Assembly: GCF_028583425.1 (NCBI RefSeq)
Contig: NC_072795.1
Location: forward strand, 12,547,001-12,611,000
DNA from: Eublepharis macularius
Lineage: Eukaryota; Chordata; Lepidosauria; Squamata; Eublepharidae
Length of the DNA: 64,000 nt
Reading direction: 5' to 3'
Shown: positions 28,886 through 38,602 of the stretch, in pieces
Position numbering within the stretch: position 1 is the stretch's first letter
Layout of the letters: each line of letters starts with the position of its first letter
Translations under genes and position numbers: made by a program
Notes under the pieces: generated by a model
The model's input: the letters and a program-made list of their open reading frames with translations, nothing else
The model's database searches: none
Told to the model about the DNA's origin: nothing

Positions 28886-29351
28886 CAGGGCTGGATCGAG
28901 GGGGGGTAGAGGGGTAGTCTGCCCCCAGCACCGCCAGGGAGGGGGCGCCGGGAGCAGCTGCCAGCTGCCGGGAGTGCACAGGCGGCAGCGCAGGCAGCCT
29001 CGCAGTCCCCCACGCTGCCTTTCGCTGGCTTGCCGCGCACCCCCTGTCCTGCAGGGCAGGCAAAAAGCAGCACAGGGGGCTGTGAGGCCACCCGCGCTAT
29101 TCGCCTGCCCCGCAGGACAGGGGGCAGCCGGCCGCCCCATGTCCTGCAGGGAGGCGAATGGTGCAGGCGGCTTCCCAGCCCTGCACGCTGCCTCCGCTGG
29201 TGCACCGCGCGGGTGGCATGCTCCACCCCGCATGATGACGTAACAGACGTGACATCATCACGCAGCGCCAGGAGCACGCGCGCGCTGTGCATGCGCACAA
29301 GGGGTCGGGCTAGGGTTGCCCTGGGCGCCGGCAACCCTAGATCCGGCCCTG
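28886..29351. mobile_element. GC-rich hAT-like element with 8-bp TSD
   Basis: The ends CAGGGCTGGATCGAG and CTAGATCCGGCCCTG are inverted. The flanks TACCTGGG (28878-28885) and TGCCTGGG (29352-29359) match at 7 of 8. The 466-bp body is strongly GC-rich and CpG-rich and could be mistaken for a CpG island. A 199-codon minus-strand frame across it has no known domain. Confidence 0.8.
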
Positions 29352-29417
29352 TGCCTGGGACAGGGCTGCCAACTCTAGTCTGGGAATTCCCGGACATTCC
29401 TGGAGCTGCGACCTAGG

Positions 29418-29632
29418 ACTGCCTGTGCTGCCCCTCGCTGGGGGAGATTGTTTCCTCAGAGGTTGAGTTCCTCCAGCTGCTCAGCCCCACCTCCTGGTTC
29501 CTGCTTCTGCTGTACGATTGTATTGCGGTTTTGAGACGGTTGTTTATTTGGGGGGGGGGGGGGTTGTAAGCCGCTCTTGCTTTGCAAAAGAAAAGTGGGA
29601 TAAAAATAGTGAATAAATAAATAAAGCAGTGG
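29418..29632 (+). mobile_element. LINE 3' end with G-run and AATA tail
   Basis: It ends 'gttgtaagccgctcttgctttgcaaaagaaaagtgggataaaaatagtgaataaataaataaa'. This is the general L2/CR1-type 3' hairpin and tail. A run of about 15 G residues lies near 29551-29565. Confidence 0.65.
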
Positions 29633-29646
29633 CTATAGAGTGGGGA

Positions 29647-29949
29647 GTGAAGAGCCCTGTGGCGCAGAGTGGTAAGCGGCAGTACTGCAGCCCAAGCTCT
29701 GCTCTCGATCTGAGTTTGATCCTGGCGGAAGCTGGGTTCAGGGAGCCAGCTCAAGGTTGACTCAGCCTTCCATCCTTCTGAGGTCAGTAAAATGAGTACC
29801 CAGTTTCCTGGGGGTAAAGTGTAGATGACTGGGGAAGGTAATGGCAAACTACCCCGTGAAAGGTCTGCCAAGAAAACGTTGTGATGCGATGTCCCCCCAT
29901 GGGTCAGTAATGACTCGGTGCTTGCACAGGAGACTACCTTTACCTTTAC
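29647..29949 (+). mobile_element. tRNA-derived SINE (type S4) with exact 10-bp TSD
   Basis: The head is CCCTGTGGCGCAGAGTGGTA with B-box-like GAGTTTGATCCTGGC. The body is 'ttgactcagccttccatccttctgaggtcagtaaaatgagtaccc' and the tail CTACCTTTACCTTT. The flanking AGAGTGGGGA is exact (29637-29646, 29950-29959). Confidence 0.9.
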
Positions 29950-30120
29950 AGAGTGGGGAACTTGGGGAGGGATTTCGCCTAGAATCAATGGTATACCATA
30001 GAATACGTCCTCTGAAGTTGTTGTTTCCTCCGTGGGAACTTATCTCTGTAGTCTGGAGATCTGTTGTAATTCCAGGAGAGGATTCCAGGCCCAACCTGGA
30101 GAACTCCAGGCCTGCAAACG

Positions 30121-30414
30121 GCAGCCCAAACCAACTGCACTTAACTCCACATCTCCTCCCAGACTCACTTTTTGAAGCAGCCATTCCATTTAGTCATTAG
30201 AAAACATTTATATAGCAAAGGTTTAAGGCCTGAATTTGATTGCTTTGCTCTTCTTTCTGCCCCCCCTTTCCTTTTGTGCTGTGTGCATCACATTGTAGCA
30301 TTATTTTGAACTCTAAGTCACCTGGAATGCAATTACGAATGACCAAAGAAATCATCAAAGAAATCCTTTTGATTTGTTCAAAATACATCTAATGAACATA
30401 TGGGTGTGTATGTG
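30121..30414. other. Unique sequence
   Basis: No feature is recognised. Confidence 0.35.
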
Positions 30415-30510
30415 TCAGGTGGGCAGCTGTGTTGGTCTGCAGTCAAAGAATAAGACCTGGGTCCAATCACACCTCACAAGACATCTGACACCTGAAGATC
30501 ACCTGTCGGG
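30415..30510 (-). mobile_element. PLE terminal fragment
   Basis: 'caggtgggcagctgtgttggtctgcag' followed by 'aagacctgggtccaatcacacc' matches the end at 37616-37680. It stops at the foldback that follows. Confidence 0.5.
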
Positions 30511-30854
30511 AGATGCAATGTTAGCCGGGAAGGGTAGTTTAAAAAGACAGAGCCGGCAGCAGGGCAAAAGCTTTGCTATACACTGGAGCTGTGTGAAGGG
30601 GCTGCGAAATTCCAGAAGGGAAACTTCAGCCCATTAGAAACTCTCCAGGTCCAAGCCTGGCTCTGGAAGGCAGCTCCAGCCCATTTCCATTCCTGGCTTC
30701 CCTTGGGTTGCGATCCCACACAGTTTTAGACTGGAGAGGTGAAATTGACAGAGCCTTTAGGGAGATGAAGATGAAATTAACAAACCCTCTGTAGAGCAAT
30801 CTCCGCCGGCTCTGTCTTTTTAAACTACACTTCCCGGCTAACATTGCATCTCCC
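30511..30854. mobile_element. Foldback element, GGGAGATGCAATG family
   Basis: Inverted ends of about 49 bp (GGGAGATGCAATGTTAGCCG... and its complement ending TAACATTGCATCTCCC) enclose about 245 bp including 'gtgaaattgacagagcctttagg'. A decayed copy is at 40667-40855. No TSD is assigned. Confidence 0.8.
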
Positions 30855-30859
30855 TACAC

Positions 30860-30962
30860 TTGACGAATACACGCCGAGTCATCTCTTATAGACTCTCGAA
30901 GCCCAACTGGATTTCCAAGGTATGAGCTTCTGAGAGTCAAAGCTCTGTTCATCATGATTGTA
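30860..30962 (-). mobile_element. PLE terminal fragment
   Basis: 'gcccaactggatttccaaggtatgagcttctgagagtcaaagctctgttcatcatg' is the second-subfamily terminal repeat in minus orientation. Confidence 0.5.
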
Positions 30963-31680
30963 GCAAGCTCCTCTCCTGATTGATGGATGCTCACGCTTGT
31001 AGTGGAATGTGCATAGGACCTGCACACCTAGACACACACAGCCTCCAATGCATGTCCATTGCTCATTTCTTTCTTTACTTCATTTATACCCTGCCTGGAC
31101 TGCAGTTTGCAACAGCAAACTCACGGGCATCCCCTCTTGCGAATTAATTGCATGCACGCAGAATTGATCTAGCGGCTGCTTTCCTTTGGGGCGCTATCCT
31201 TTCCTCAAGGGGTTCACGGTGCCATGGCACAAAGCCCTGCAAGGTAGGTTAGGGTGGGACGGAATGACTGGCCGAAGATCATCCCAAGAGCTCCGTGTTA
31301 TAATGGGGACGTTGAACCCAGGTTTTCTGAAGCCTTAACCTGGCTACAGCATGACACTGCCTGCCTGAATAGGGTGCTATTGTGTATTTTGGCTGCAGCT
31401 TAATATTTAAAAGCCAGTTGGAGGGCCCTGTTTGCAAGGAAAACCAGGCCAGGAATGGCAAAACGAATCATTTGAGAGGCAAGTACCAGTTCTGCATTTC
31501 AAAGCTTCTTTCAAGCGCATCTTGATTTGCCTTCAAAATGTTTACCCGGCCCTCTTTTAAATTCTTAGCAGCTCTCAGCAAGGGGGCAGGAGGAAGTAAT
31601 TCTGAGAAAGATTATTCACCCACGCAGCACTCCCAGAACCACCGCGGGCCTGTGGAACTGGTTTTGTGTTCAGCAGGTGA
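30963..31680. other. Mostly unique; possible old MIR/L2-like fragment
   Basis: Positions 31215-31340 (gccctgcaaggtaggttaggg...gttgaacccaggttttc) resemble the ancient amniote MIR/L2 3' pattern weakly. The rest is unrecognised. Confidence 0.3.
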
Positions 31681-31682
31681 CA

Positions 31683-31767
31683 GGGTTACCAACCTCCAGG
31701 CGGGGCCCAGAGTTCTCCAAGATTTACAACTGATCTCCAGAGATCAGCTCCCCTGGAGAAAATAGTT
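31683..31767 (+). mobile_element. hAT-like TAGGGTTGCCA fragment cut by a PLE
   Basis: The left end AGGGTTACCAACCTCCAGGC runs to 'ctcccctggagaaaata' and then stops abruptly at the PLE terminus. Confidence 0.7.
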
Positions 31768-32413
31768 TCAGGTGGTACTGGGTTGGTCTGCAGTAGAAGA
31801 GCAAAATTGGTGTCTAGTTGCACCTTCGAGATCTAGGGTATGAGCTTTCTAGAGTCAAAGCTCCCTTCATCTGATGCAAGAAGTGGGAAAAGGTAGGGGT
31901 CTTTATAAACCAGGCAGAGGGTGGGAGGGTATCGCAAATTAGAGTGTCAGGAAGCTAGCTATAATATGTGTTGTGGTTAGCTTGATAGAGCCTGGGTGCT
32001 AAGTGCAGAAAATTAGCATCTCTTCCTTGAGAAAAATCCTACATCTTGATTCAACCCTGGGGGGTCCATTGATCCAAACTGGCAAATAAACTCAATTTCA
32101 GCAATCTTGCATGGTAACTTCCCTTTGAAGCTGCTCTGTTTGAGAACTGTAACTTTTAGGTCAGCAATGGAATGTCCAGGAAGATTAAAATGTTCACCTG
32201 CTGGTTTTTGAATGTTGTAATTTTCAGATCTATGTCCATTTATCCTTTTGCGTGGGGACTGGCTTCTCTGTCTGATGTAAAGGGTAGAAGGGCATTGCTG
32301 GCACTAGATAGCATATATAATGTCGGAAGACAAGTGAATGAACCCGAGATGTTGTTAGGCCCAGTGATGGTGTTGTTAGAGTAAAAATGAGGACGGAGCT
32401 GGCATCTTGGTTT
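31768..32413 (-). mobile_element. Penelope-like element 3' part: GIY-YIG remnant plus terminal repeat
   Basis: On the minus strand a GIY-YIG coding remnant (down to 32015) is followed by about 150 bp of untranslated DNA and then the terminal repeat 'catcagatgaagggagctttgactctagaaagctc...ctactgcagaccaacccagtacc'. This links the short dispersed terminal repeats to a PLE. The upstream end is cut at 32414 by a CR1 LINE. Confidence 0.85.
32013..32413 (-). pseudogene. PLE GIY-YIG endonuclease remnant
   Basis: The minus-strand frame includes IIYAI, CQQCPSTLYI, then INGHRSENYN, EHFNLPGHSIADLKVTVL, AEIEFICQFGSMDPPG and LNQDVGFFSRKR before a TAA at 32013-32015. These are the conserved blocks of the GIY-YIG endonuclease that follows the reverse transcriptase in Penelope-like elements and is thought to nick target DNA for insertion. 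An in-frame TAG after IIYAI, loss of the G in YIG (it reads YIR) and a likely frameshift nearer 32330 make it non-functional. Only the C-terminal part survives. Confidence 0.88.
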
Positions 32414-32937
32414 CATAGAATCATAGATGGAAGGGGTCTTACAGACCATCTAGTCCAACCCCCTGTCCAATGGGGGAACAGCCTAAACCATCCCTGACAA
32501 GGATTCGTCCAGCCGCTCCTTGGAGACTGACAATGAGGGGGACCCCACCACGTCCCTAAGCAGCCGACTTCACTGCTGAATTACTCTTTAAATGAAGTTT
32601 TTCCTAAAGTCCAGCCAGTACCTTCCCTCCTGTAGTTTAAACCCACCGTTTCGAGTCCTATCCTCTGTTGCCAACAGGAGCAGCTTCCTTCCCTCCTCTA
32701 AGTGACAGCCTTTTAAAAACTGAAAGAGAGCAATCCTGTCTCCCCTCAGCCTCCTCTTCTCCAAACTGAACAGCTCCAAACTCCCTCAGTCTTTCCTTGG
32801 AGGGCTCGGTCTCCAGGCCCCTGAGCATCCTGGTTACTCTCCTCTGCACCCGTTCCAATTGGTCCACATCCTTTTTGAAATGAGGCCTCCAGAACCGCAC
32901 ACAATACTCCAGGTGGGGCTTGATCAATGCTGTTTAT
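32414..32937 (-). mobile_element. CR1 LINE, 5'-truncated
   Basis: The minus-strand 3' end is 'atggtctgtaagaccccttccatctatgattctatg', the CR1 octamer-type tail. Upstream is a coding remnant. It interrupts the PLE on its left. Confidence 0.9.
32588..32927 (-). pseudogene. CR1 reverse-transcriptase C-terminal remnant, frameshifted
   Basis: One frame carries [20 protein letters not shown] and [16 protein letters not shown] second frame continues with [20 protein letters not shown] and GGFKLQEGRYWLDFRKNF. Both are the standard C-terminus of CR1 ORF2. The switch of frame near 32770 and truncation of everything upstream show it is dead. Confidence 0.93.
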
Positions 32938-32964
32938 TGCAAACCCTGGTTCCAGTACCCATGT

Positions 32965-33150
32965 TCATGTAGGGAGGGCAGGGTTTGGAGAGGGAAGGGA
33001 TGTCAGAGGCGTATAATAGTATAGAATTTACCCTCCAAAGCAGCTATTTCCGCCCCCCTCCCCAAGGGGAACTGATCTCTGTAGTTCGGAGATCAGCTGT
33101 CACTCCAGGAGATCTCTAGCCCCCTCCTGGAGGCTGGCAACCCTATTCCC
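32965..33150 (-). mobile_element. hAT-like MITE, TAGGGTTGCCA family, left end lost
   Basis: Runs from 'gggagggcagggtttggagaggg' to 'ggaggctggcaaccctatt', in minus orientation. Confidence 0.82.
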
Positions 33151-33951
33151 TATGCTTCTCAGGAGAGAACCCCCCCATTCCCCTCTCCACAGAACAACAT
33201 CAGCTTTTGAGAGCTCTACAACAGCAGAGAGCTTTTAACCCACATGGTGGCTTTTACAGCAGATTGTGTAGTAAATAAAATAGAACAAAAACAAAATCAA
33301 AACAGAAGAGCAGCACAAAAAAAGAGAGCTTAAAACAGCATCAATTATCTGCAAAAAATATCGCTTACAAAAGAGAATGTACCTGTTCATAATATGTATC
33401 ATTTTTAAAGTATTTAAGGGGTCAACAGATACATGCTTAAACAGGCGCCACTCCAGTTTTTCTCCCACAGTGCACTGGATAAACAAAACCTGTTATCAGC
33501 TTAAATGGTGACTGAGTCATCTGTCCTGCCCTGCTGGGTTGCTGGTTTTAAAAAAAATAATAATAAGTAAACTGCCACATGAATGTTTATTCATGTAACG
33601 CTTTGGTCATTGCTTTATTTTTTGAAAAGGAAAATGAAGCTGCAAGGCAGTTTCTGGGACGGAAGGGGCTTGTGTGACGGTACAGGTACGCACCAATCAG
33701 TGCTGCACAAAATCAACTTCTGCTGAAAAGTGGCTGGATAGCTTTTTCATTGCTACTGCTTTGTTGTGCTCTCCTGCCAATTCCTGAATGAAGAAAAACA
33801 GTCTGTCATGTTCCAACAAACTGTAATTTTTTTATAAATCTTGTGTCGGACACAAGAATTTGCATATGTGTGTTGTTACATAACCCCATGAGTGCTGCAG
33901 TTTTCCACCCCCAAGTATCGGATCCAACCATGGCCCAGGACAGGAGGAAAC
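33151..33951. other. AT-rich unique sequence
   Basis: About 800 bp with no repeat match. An 83-codon frame on the minus strand at 33235-33486 is low-complexity hydrophobic and is not supported as a gene. Confidence 0.4.
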
Positions 33952-33954
33952 CCT

Positions 33955-34124
33955 GGCTGTTTCCACACGGCTTACCTTATTCTGCAAAATAGCGAAATCT
34001 CGCGTGAAATCTCGCGAGAAAACACTATTGTTGCGTCTTCTTGTGCGATAACAGCATCTTCTCGTGAGATTTCATGCGAGATTTCACTATTTTGCAGAAT
34101 AAGGTAAGCCATGTGGAAACGGCC
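33955..34124. mobile_element. Harbinger-like palindromic MITE with CCT TSD
   Basis: The ends are GGCTGTTTCCACACGGCTTA and TAAGCCATGTGGAAACGGCC. The TSD CCT is exact (33952-33954, 34125-34127). The arms contain AAATCTCGCG(A/T)GA words and the centre is an imperfect repeat. Confidence 0.9.
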
Positions 34125-34149
34125 CCTGTTTTACCTACTGAGCAGGAAC

Positions 34150-34485
34150 AAAAGTAGGAGTCCGCAACATGGCACCCATGGGCACCATTGTGGCCGCCGA
34201 CACCTTTCCATATGCCCGCCAAGTGTTTTTAGAAGGTGGGTGGGTCCAGGTGGGGCTTCTGCCCAGCAGGGCTTCTGATTGGCCACTGGAGATTTGATTG
34301 GCTGTGCTGAGTTTTAAAAACATTGCTTTGGCAGCAGCTGCTTCCACAGCACAAGGATCTTCACAGCGTGACTGAAGGTAAGCTGTGGCAGCCATTTTGT
34401 GGCAGCCATTTTGTTGCTGCTCTCATCACACTGGGTCAGCATTCCAAATGCACCTGCATGCTCAAAAAGGTTAAGAGAGATCAGA
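34150..34485. mobile_element. Probable DNA-transposon fragment (hAT-like)
   Basis: The text 'ccgcaacatggcacccatgggcacc...gcttctgattggccactgg...tgtggcagccattttgtggc' looks like a known type of reptilian non-autonomous DNA transposon. This is recognised by general resemblance only; ends and TSD are not seen. Confidence 0.4.
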
Positions 34486-34784
34486 AAATCTCCTGCCGCA
34501 AAAGCTTACAATTCCTGTAAACCATTAAAGTGCCCCATGCGAAGAACAATTGATACTCAATAATTTATATTTAAATATAAAGTGCAAGATGTTCAGTGTT
34601 CAATAAATAACGATGAATAAATATCAGAAGGCAACAATAAATACACTCAATAATTTACAGTCAATTGTTTACAGCAACAGATCACGATGCCGAGGAGTAT
34701 TCTTCTACTATCCGGACGTAAGCGCTGGTGATGTTATACAGAAGACTCTGACGTCCTAAGGTAAGTCCTTTTAATAATTATTAT

Positions 34785-36011
34785 CTGCCACTTATTTCTT
34801 TTTTTTTAATTAATTTTTATTTTCAGAACATGGAGGGGTACAAAGAAGAAGGGGGAATAACAGGGTCAGAGGAACATTAAGATTTTGCACTACAAGAGTT
34901 GTTATAATAAAATACAGAGTACACAAAACATACCTTAATCAGAGTTTATCAATATTATACCTCCTATTCCAACTCCTGTGTGTCTTCTCAAACTAAATAT
35001 GATCTTTTTCTACACATTATTCAATTTTAGATCAACTAAAGGTCAAAACAAGTGGTTTCCCTATACATTCTGCTATATCTTAGTATGGTCTAATGCTTCT
35101 ATACAGATCGTTTCTATCTAACTTAACTATTTTGCCAAAGTTTCCATATCATGCATTCTGCCTCATCACTGATATTTAACCAATTTCATCTTATCAGAAC
35201 CTAACCTTATATCCAATCTATAACAATATATTAGTATACCCTCCTATTCTAAAACTAAGACATTTTCTGCATTTTATCCTTTGTAAGCAAAATAATTTCC
35301 CCATTTTTCTTCGAATTCTCTCATTGGTCTTCTGTTTAAATAGCTTGTTAGTTTTGCCATCGCTGCATATTCTGCCATCTTATCTCTCCAGGTTTCCTTA
35401 GTTGGGCATTCATCTTCCTTCCATCTGGTTGCAAATACCACCCTTGTCGCTGTCAATAGATATCTAAACAGTTCTTGTAATTTTCTGTCTACATTTTCTG
35501 GTAGTATTCCCAACAGCAGGGTTTGTGGATTCATGGCGAAATCAAATTTTAAAATCTTTGGCATCTCAGCATGTATTTCTTTCCAAAAGTGTTTGCTTTT
35601 GTGGCAGGTCCACCACTTGTTTCTCATAGCTGTCTTTCCCTTGCTTACGCTGAGCTTTTATGCTCGCACGTTTTAATGTTTTACTCTTTGTCCCTGTGGA
35701 AGGCTTCAACCCGAATCTGAAATTCATGTTTTATTTTATTGCGACTTTTGTGTTCACGTGCGGGACTCTTTGATTAGCCCTCTGTTGATCAATCGTCAGG
35801 GTCAATCTAACAGAGGACTAGTTTCTTTCTTACTATCAGGTCATTGTCCCCACACTACATATGCGGTTGCATTGTATTTCTCAATTGCTATGTGGATTAG
35901 GGAGTATATGGTTAATTCTTCTGTCAACTGATTTTGCTGTATTTTGGTTTCTGCCCTGCTTGATGTAAATCGTTTTTACTGAATGCCAATAAAAGATTGC
36001 TGCTGCTGCTG
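34785..36011. mobile_element. LINE block (L1 minus, unknown LINE 3' end plus) inside an 11-bp TSD
   Basis: ATAATTATTAT flanks the block exactly (34774-34784, 36012-36022). The left 850 bp is an L1 3' end with its A tail as T-run at 34799-34808. The right part (about 35645-36011) ends 'tgaatgccaataaaagattgctgctgctgctg' on the plus strand. Confidence 0.7.
35274..35627 (-). pseudogene. L1 ORF2 C-terminal remnant
   Basis: An open 117-codon frame includes KWWTCHKSKHFWKEIH (the L1 WWxC...K.FW.EI motif) and PKILKFDFAMNPQTLLLGIL. It also carries YLLTATRVVFATRWK, PTKETWRDKM and AEYAAMAKLTSYLN. It matches the extreme C-terminus of tetrapod L1 ORF2, including its cysteine-motif region. The endonuclease and reverse-transcriptase domains are missing. 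The intact frame suggests a fairly recent insertion. Confidence 0.92.
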
Positions 36012-36308
36012 ATAATTATTATAATTTCTATGATATAAATGTTCTTTCTTCTTCCTTTACAGGTGTATACTCGCCCGCCAGGAGAAAAGAAGGCTCCCGG
36101 GTGGGAGAAAACAAGAGGACGATCAAGTCAAAAAGGAGGACAGGGTCCAAAGCCACTGAGAATCGCTCAACAGGGGGCTAGCTGTTCTCATGTTTCGGCA
36201 AGCTTTTTCAAGAGCATTCAAAGACAGCAATATTCTCCATCTCCAATTAATCAGGACTAACACATTCAGTAATACACAGCCATAATAGGCACCCAGATAC
36301 AAAGTGAC

Positions 36309-36655
36309 CTTTAAGACTAACCAACTTTATTGTATAGTAAAGAGTCCGGTAGCACCTTTAAGACTAACCAACTTTATTGTATAATAAAGAGTCCAGTAGC
36401 ACCTTTAAGACTTACCAGCTTTATTGTATAGTAAAGAGTCCAGTAGCACCTTTAAGACTTACCAACTTTATTGTATAGTAAAGAGTCCAGTAGCACCTTT
36501 AAGACTTACCAGCTTTCTTGTATAGTAAAGAGTCCAGTAGCACCTTTAAGACTAACCAACTTTATCAGCATCTGATGAAGAGAGCTGTGGTTCTTGAAAG
36601 CTTATGTTACAATAAAGATGGTTAGTCTTAAAGGGGCTACTGGGCTCTTTACTAT
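36309..36655 (+). mobile_element. PLE-type terminal repeat with expanded 47-bp left arm
   Basis: The repeated left arm is followed by 'catctgatgaagagagctgtggttcttgaaagcttatg' and the right arm ending 'ggggctactgggctctttactatttg'. The arms can pair. Confidence 0.8.
36337..36568 (+). repeat. Tandem array, five 47-bp units
   Basis: Units start at 36337, 36384, 36431, 36478 and 36525, all spaced 47 bp. The consensus is GTAAAGAGTCCAGTAGCACC, TTTAAGACTTACCAACTTTA, TTGTATA. A partial unit precedes. Near-identity between units suggests recent growth. Confidence 0.93.
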
Positions 36656-36789
36656 TTGTAAAGCGAACATGCATTACTTAGATATATGCATGCAAAAGGC
36701 AACTTGTATATGGACACAAAGATGGATTTGCAATGCCATCTGCAGCTGCTAGGACCTGATCTAGGGCAAGATTTCCCACTCTCTCCCAG

Positions 36790-36960
<171 letters not shown>

Positions 36961-37355
36961 GTCTCTGTGTGGCTACCAAGGCTTAGCTTTCACCATTTGG
37001 AGTATTCGTGGAGGTCACCCCCCCCTGCCCCACAGCATTGAGCAGCTCCCAGAGTGACTAATCCAGGTAGAATGGAGGGCCTTTGGAAGGAACGTTGAAC
37101 AAACTGGCATATCCCTTAAACAAACAGGCTGTGGGGCTGCCTTGCCTCAGGGTGGCTAGCCCAGGCCTGCTGTGCTCTCAGGATTGCATTGCAAACACCC
37201 TTTCGTTGCCAAATGCTTTTCTTTGGCACACACAACTGTTGGAGGTGGCGTAAATGGGAGCATCTCCACAGTAGTCAATGTATTAAATCTCATCAGCTTG
37301 CTTCCATGAGCTCTTCTGCCTCTTTGTGCAAGTCCAATATGGTTGTCAAGATGCC
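36961..37355. other. Unique sequence
   Basis: Nothing is recognised. Confidence 0.35.
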
Positions 37356-37356
37356 T

Positions 37357-37501
37357 GGAGAAAAATGCACTGTCCCTTTAAGAGAGAAATAATGTGTAGA
37401 AATGGGCAGTTTTATGGAAGAGAAGTAAATAACATCACCTGGAAAACAGCATCTGATTAAGCTTTGATTAAAGAGGCAGGACATTTTTTTTTCTCCAGGC
37501 A
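37357..37501. mobile_element. Foldback repeat, CTGGAGAAAAATGT family, best copy
   Basis: The ends TGCCTGGAGAAAAATGCACT and TTTTTTTTTCTCCAGGCA are inverted. The middle holds 'aagtaaataacatcacctgg'. Other copies are at 12355, 12950 and 47908. Confidence 0.7.
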
Positions 37502-37615
37502 CTTAGCAAACAATATGTGAGCCCCCACACAACTTCACCAAATGGTGAAAAGTCAGGGGCATCCTTTACAGAGTTTTAGACCTCAATTTTTGCCTGGACA
37601 CAGTGTAATACTTTT

Positions 37616-37739
37616 AGGTGGGCAGCTGTGTTGGTCTGCAATAGACGAGCAAGGTTCGATTCCAGGAGCACCTTAAAGATCAGCAATGAATTTCCAGGGT
37701 ATAAACTATCGAGAGTCAAGGTCCCTTTCTCAGATACAA
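37616..37739 (-). mobile_element. PLE terminal repeat (second subfamily), host of a later insertion
   Basis: 'aggtgggcagctgtgttggtctgc...gattccaggagcaccttaaag...gagagtcaaggtccctttctcag'. It is cut by the element at 37740-39094, whose 14-bp TSD TTTCTCAGATACAA is derived from it. Confidence 0.75.
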
Positions 37740-38206
37740 AATCGAAAAGAGTCCGGTAGCACCTTTAAGACTAACCAACTTTACTGTAGCATAAGCTTTC
37801 GAGAACCACAGCTCTCTTCGTCAGATGCATGGAGGTTAAGAAGAAACTGGTCAGATATATAGGTGGAGAGGGGAGGGGGGAGTCGATAAAATGAGATACC
37901 AACTCATAAATGTTCGTTGGGGGTTTTCCGGGCTGTATTGCCGTGGTCTTGGCATTGTAGTTCCTTAAACCTTAAAGCATTTCCTCCTGACTGAGCATCC
38001 CTCGTTTGCCCCTATTTTCCCCCTTTATGTTGCGTGGTCTGTGTAACGAAACTGGCGGATCAGACCAACAGCGCATTTCACAAGCAAAGTTCAGAGAGCA
38101 AAGCCGAGCTGTCTTGGACCGAGTTTGCAAGGGTCGGTTGATAACCGCAAATGGTTGTTGGGGGTTTTCCAGGCTGTATTGCCGTGGTCTTGGCATTGTA
38201 GTTCCT

Positions 38207-38241
38207 GACGTTTCGCCAGCAGCTGTGGCTGGCATCTTCAG
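38207..38241 (-). ncRNA. Hammerhead-ribozyme-like core, GCCAGC type
   Basis: Minus strand: CTGAAGA, extra T, GCCAGC...GCTGGC (six perfect pairs), GAAA, CGTC. It is identical in the core to 38603-38637. Confidence 0.5.
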
Positions 38242-38602
38242 AGGTGTAGCACCAAAAGACAGAGATCTCTCAGTGTCACAGTGTGGAAAAGATGTAGGTC
38301 ATTTGTATCTACTCAGGAGGGGTGGGGTTGGGCTGGGCTCCAGTTCTGAAAAACACCAGGCCAACAAAACACTCCACACCCGACAATAGCCCTGCAGAGA
38401 AGATTAGCACATCAAGCACCAATCCATATGCAAAAGAACCTCCTCAGGATACAGTGAAGCCTCCCGCCATTAGCATTCCACACCCTGGGAAACTCTTACA
38501 GGATGACTCAGCTCAGTCCCACCCCTCCTGAGTAGATACAAATGACCTACATCTTTTCCACACTGTGACACTGAGAGATCTCTGTCTTTTGGTGCTACAC
38601 CT

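Larger units (their letters stand above)
29362..30120 (-). mobile_element. hAT-like MITE, TAGGGTTGCCA family, split by a LINE end and a SINE
   Basis: The left end is 29362-29415 (cagggctgccaactctagtctggg). The right half resumes at 29960 (acttggggagggatttcgcc) and runs to about 30120. A LINE 3' end and an S4 SINE lie between them. Confidence 0.7.
34514..36285 (-). mobile_element. Unclassified element, probably PLE terminal, split by LINE DNA
   Basis: The flanking parts (34514-34784 and 36023-36285) rejoin when the LINE block at 34785-36011 is removed. On the minus strand 36188-36222 reads 'ctcttgaaaaagcttgccgaaacatg', a decayed form of the CTGAAGAAGC...GCCGAAAC pattern common at PLE ends. 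Confidence 0.35.

Noticed and set aside
28886-29351. CpG-island promoter
   Set aside because: Inverted ends and a near-exact 8-bp duplication show it is a transposon; no adjacent exon is seen.
28798-29397. 199-codon open frame on the minus strand
   Set aside because: It covers a GC-rich hAT-like element; several frames are open at once there, and the residues are mostly A, P, R and G without motifs.
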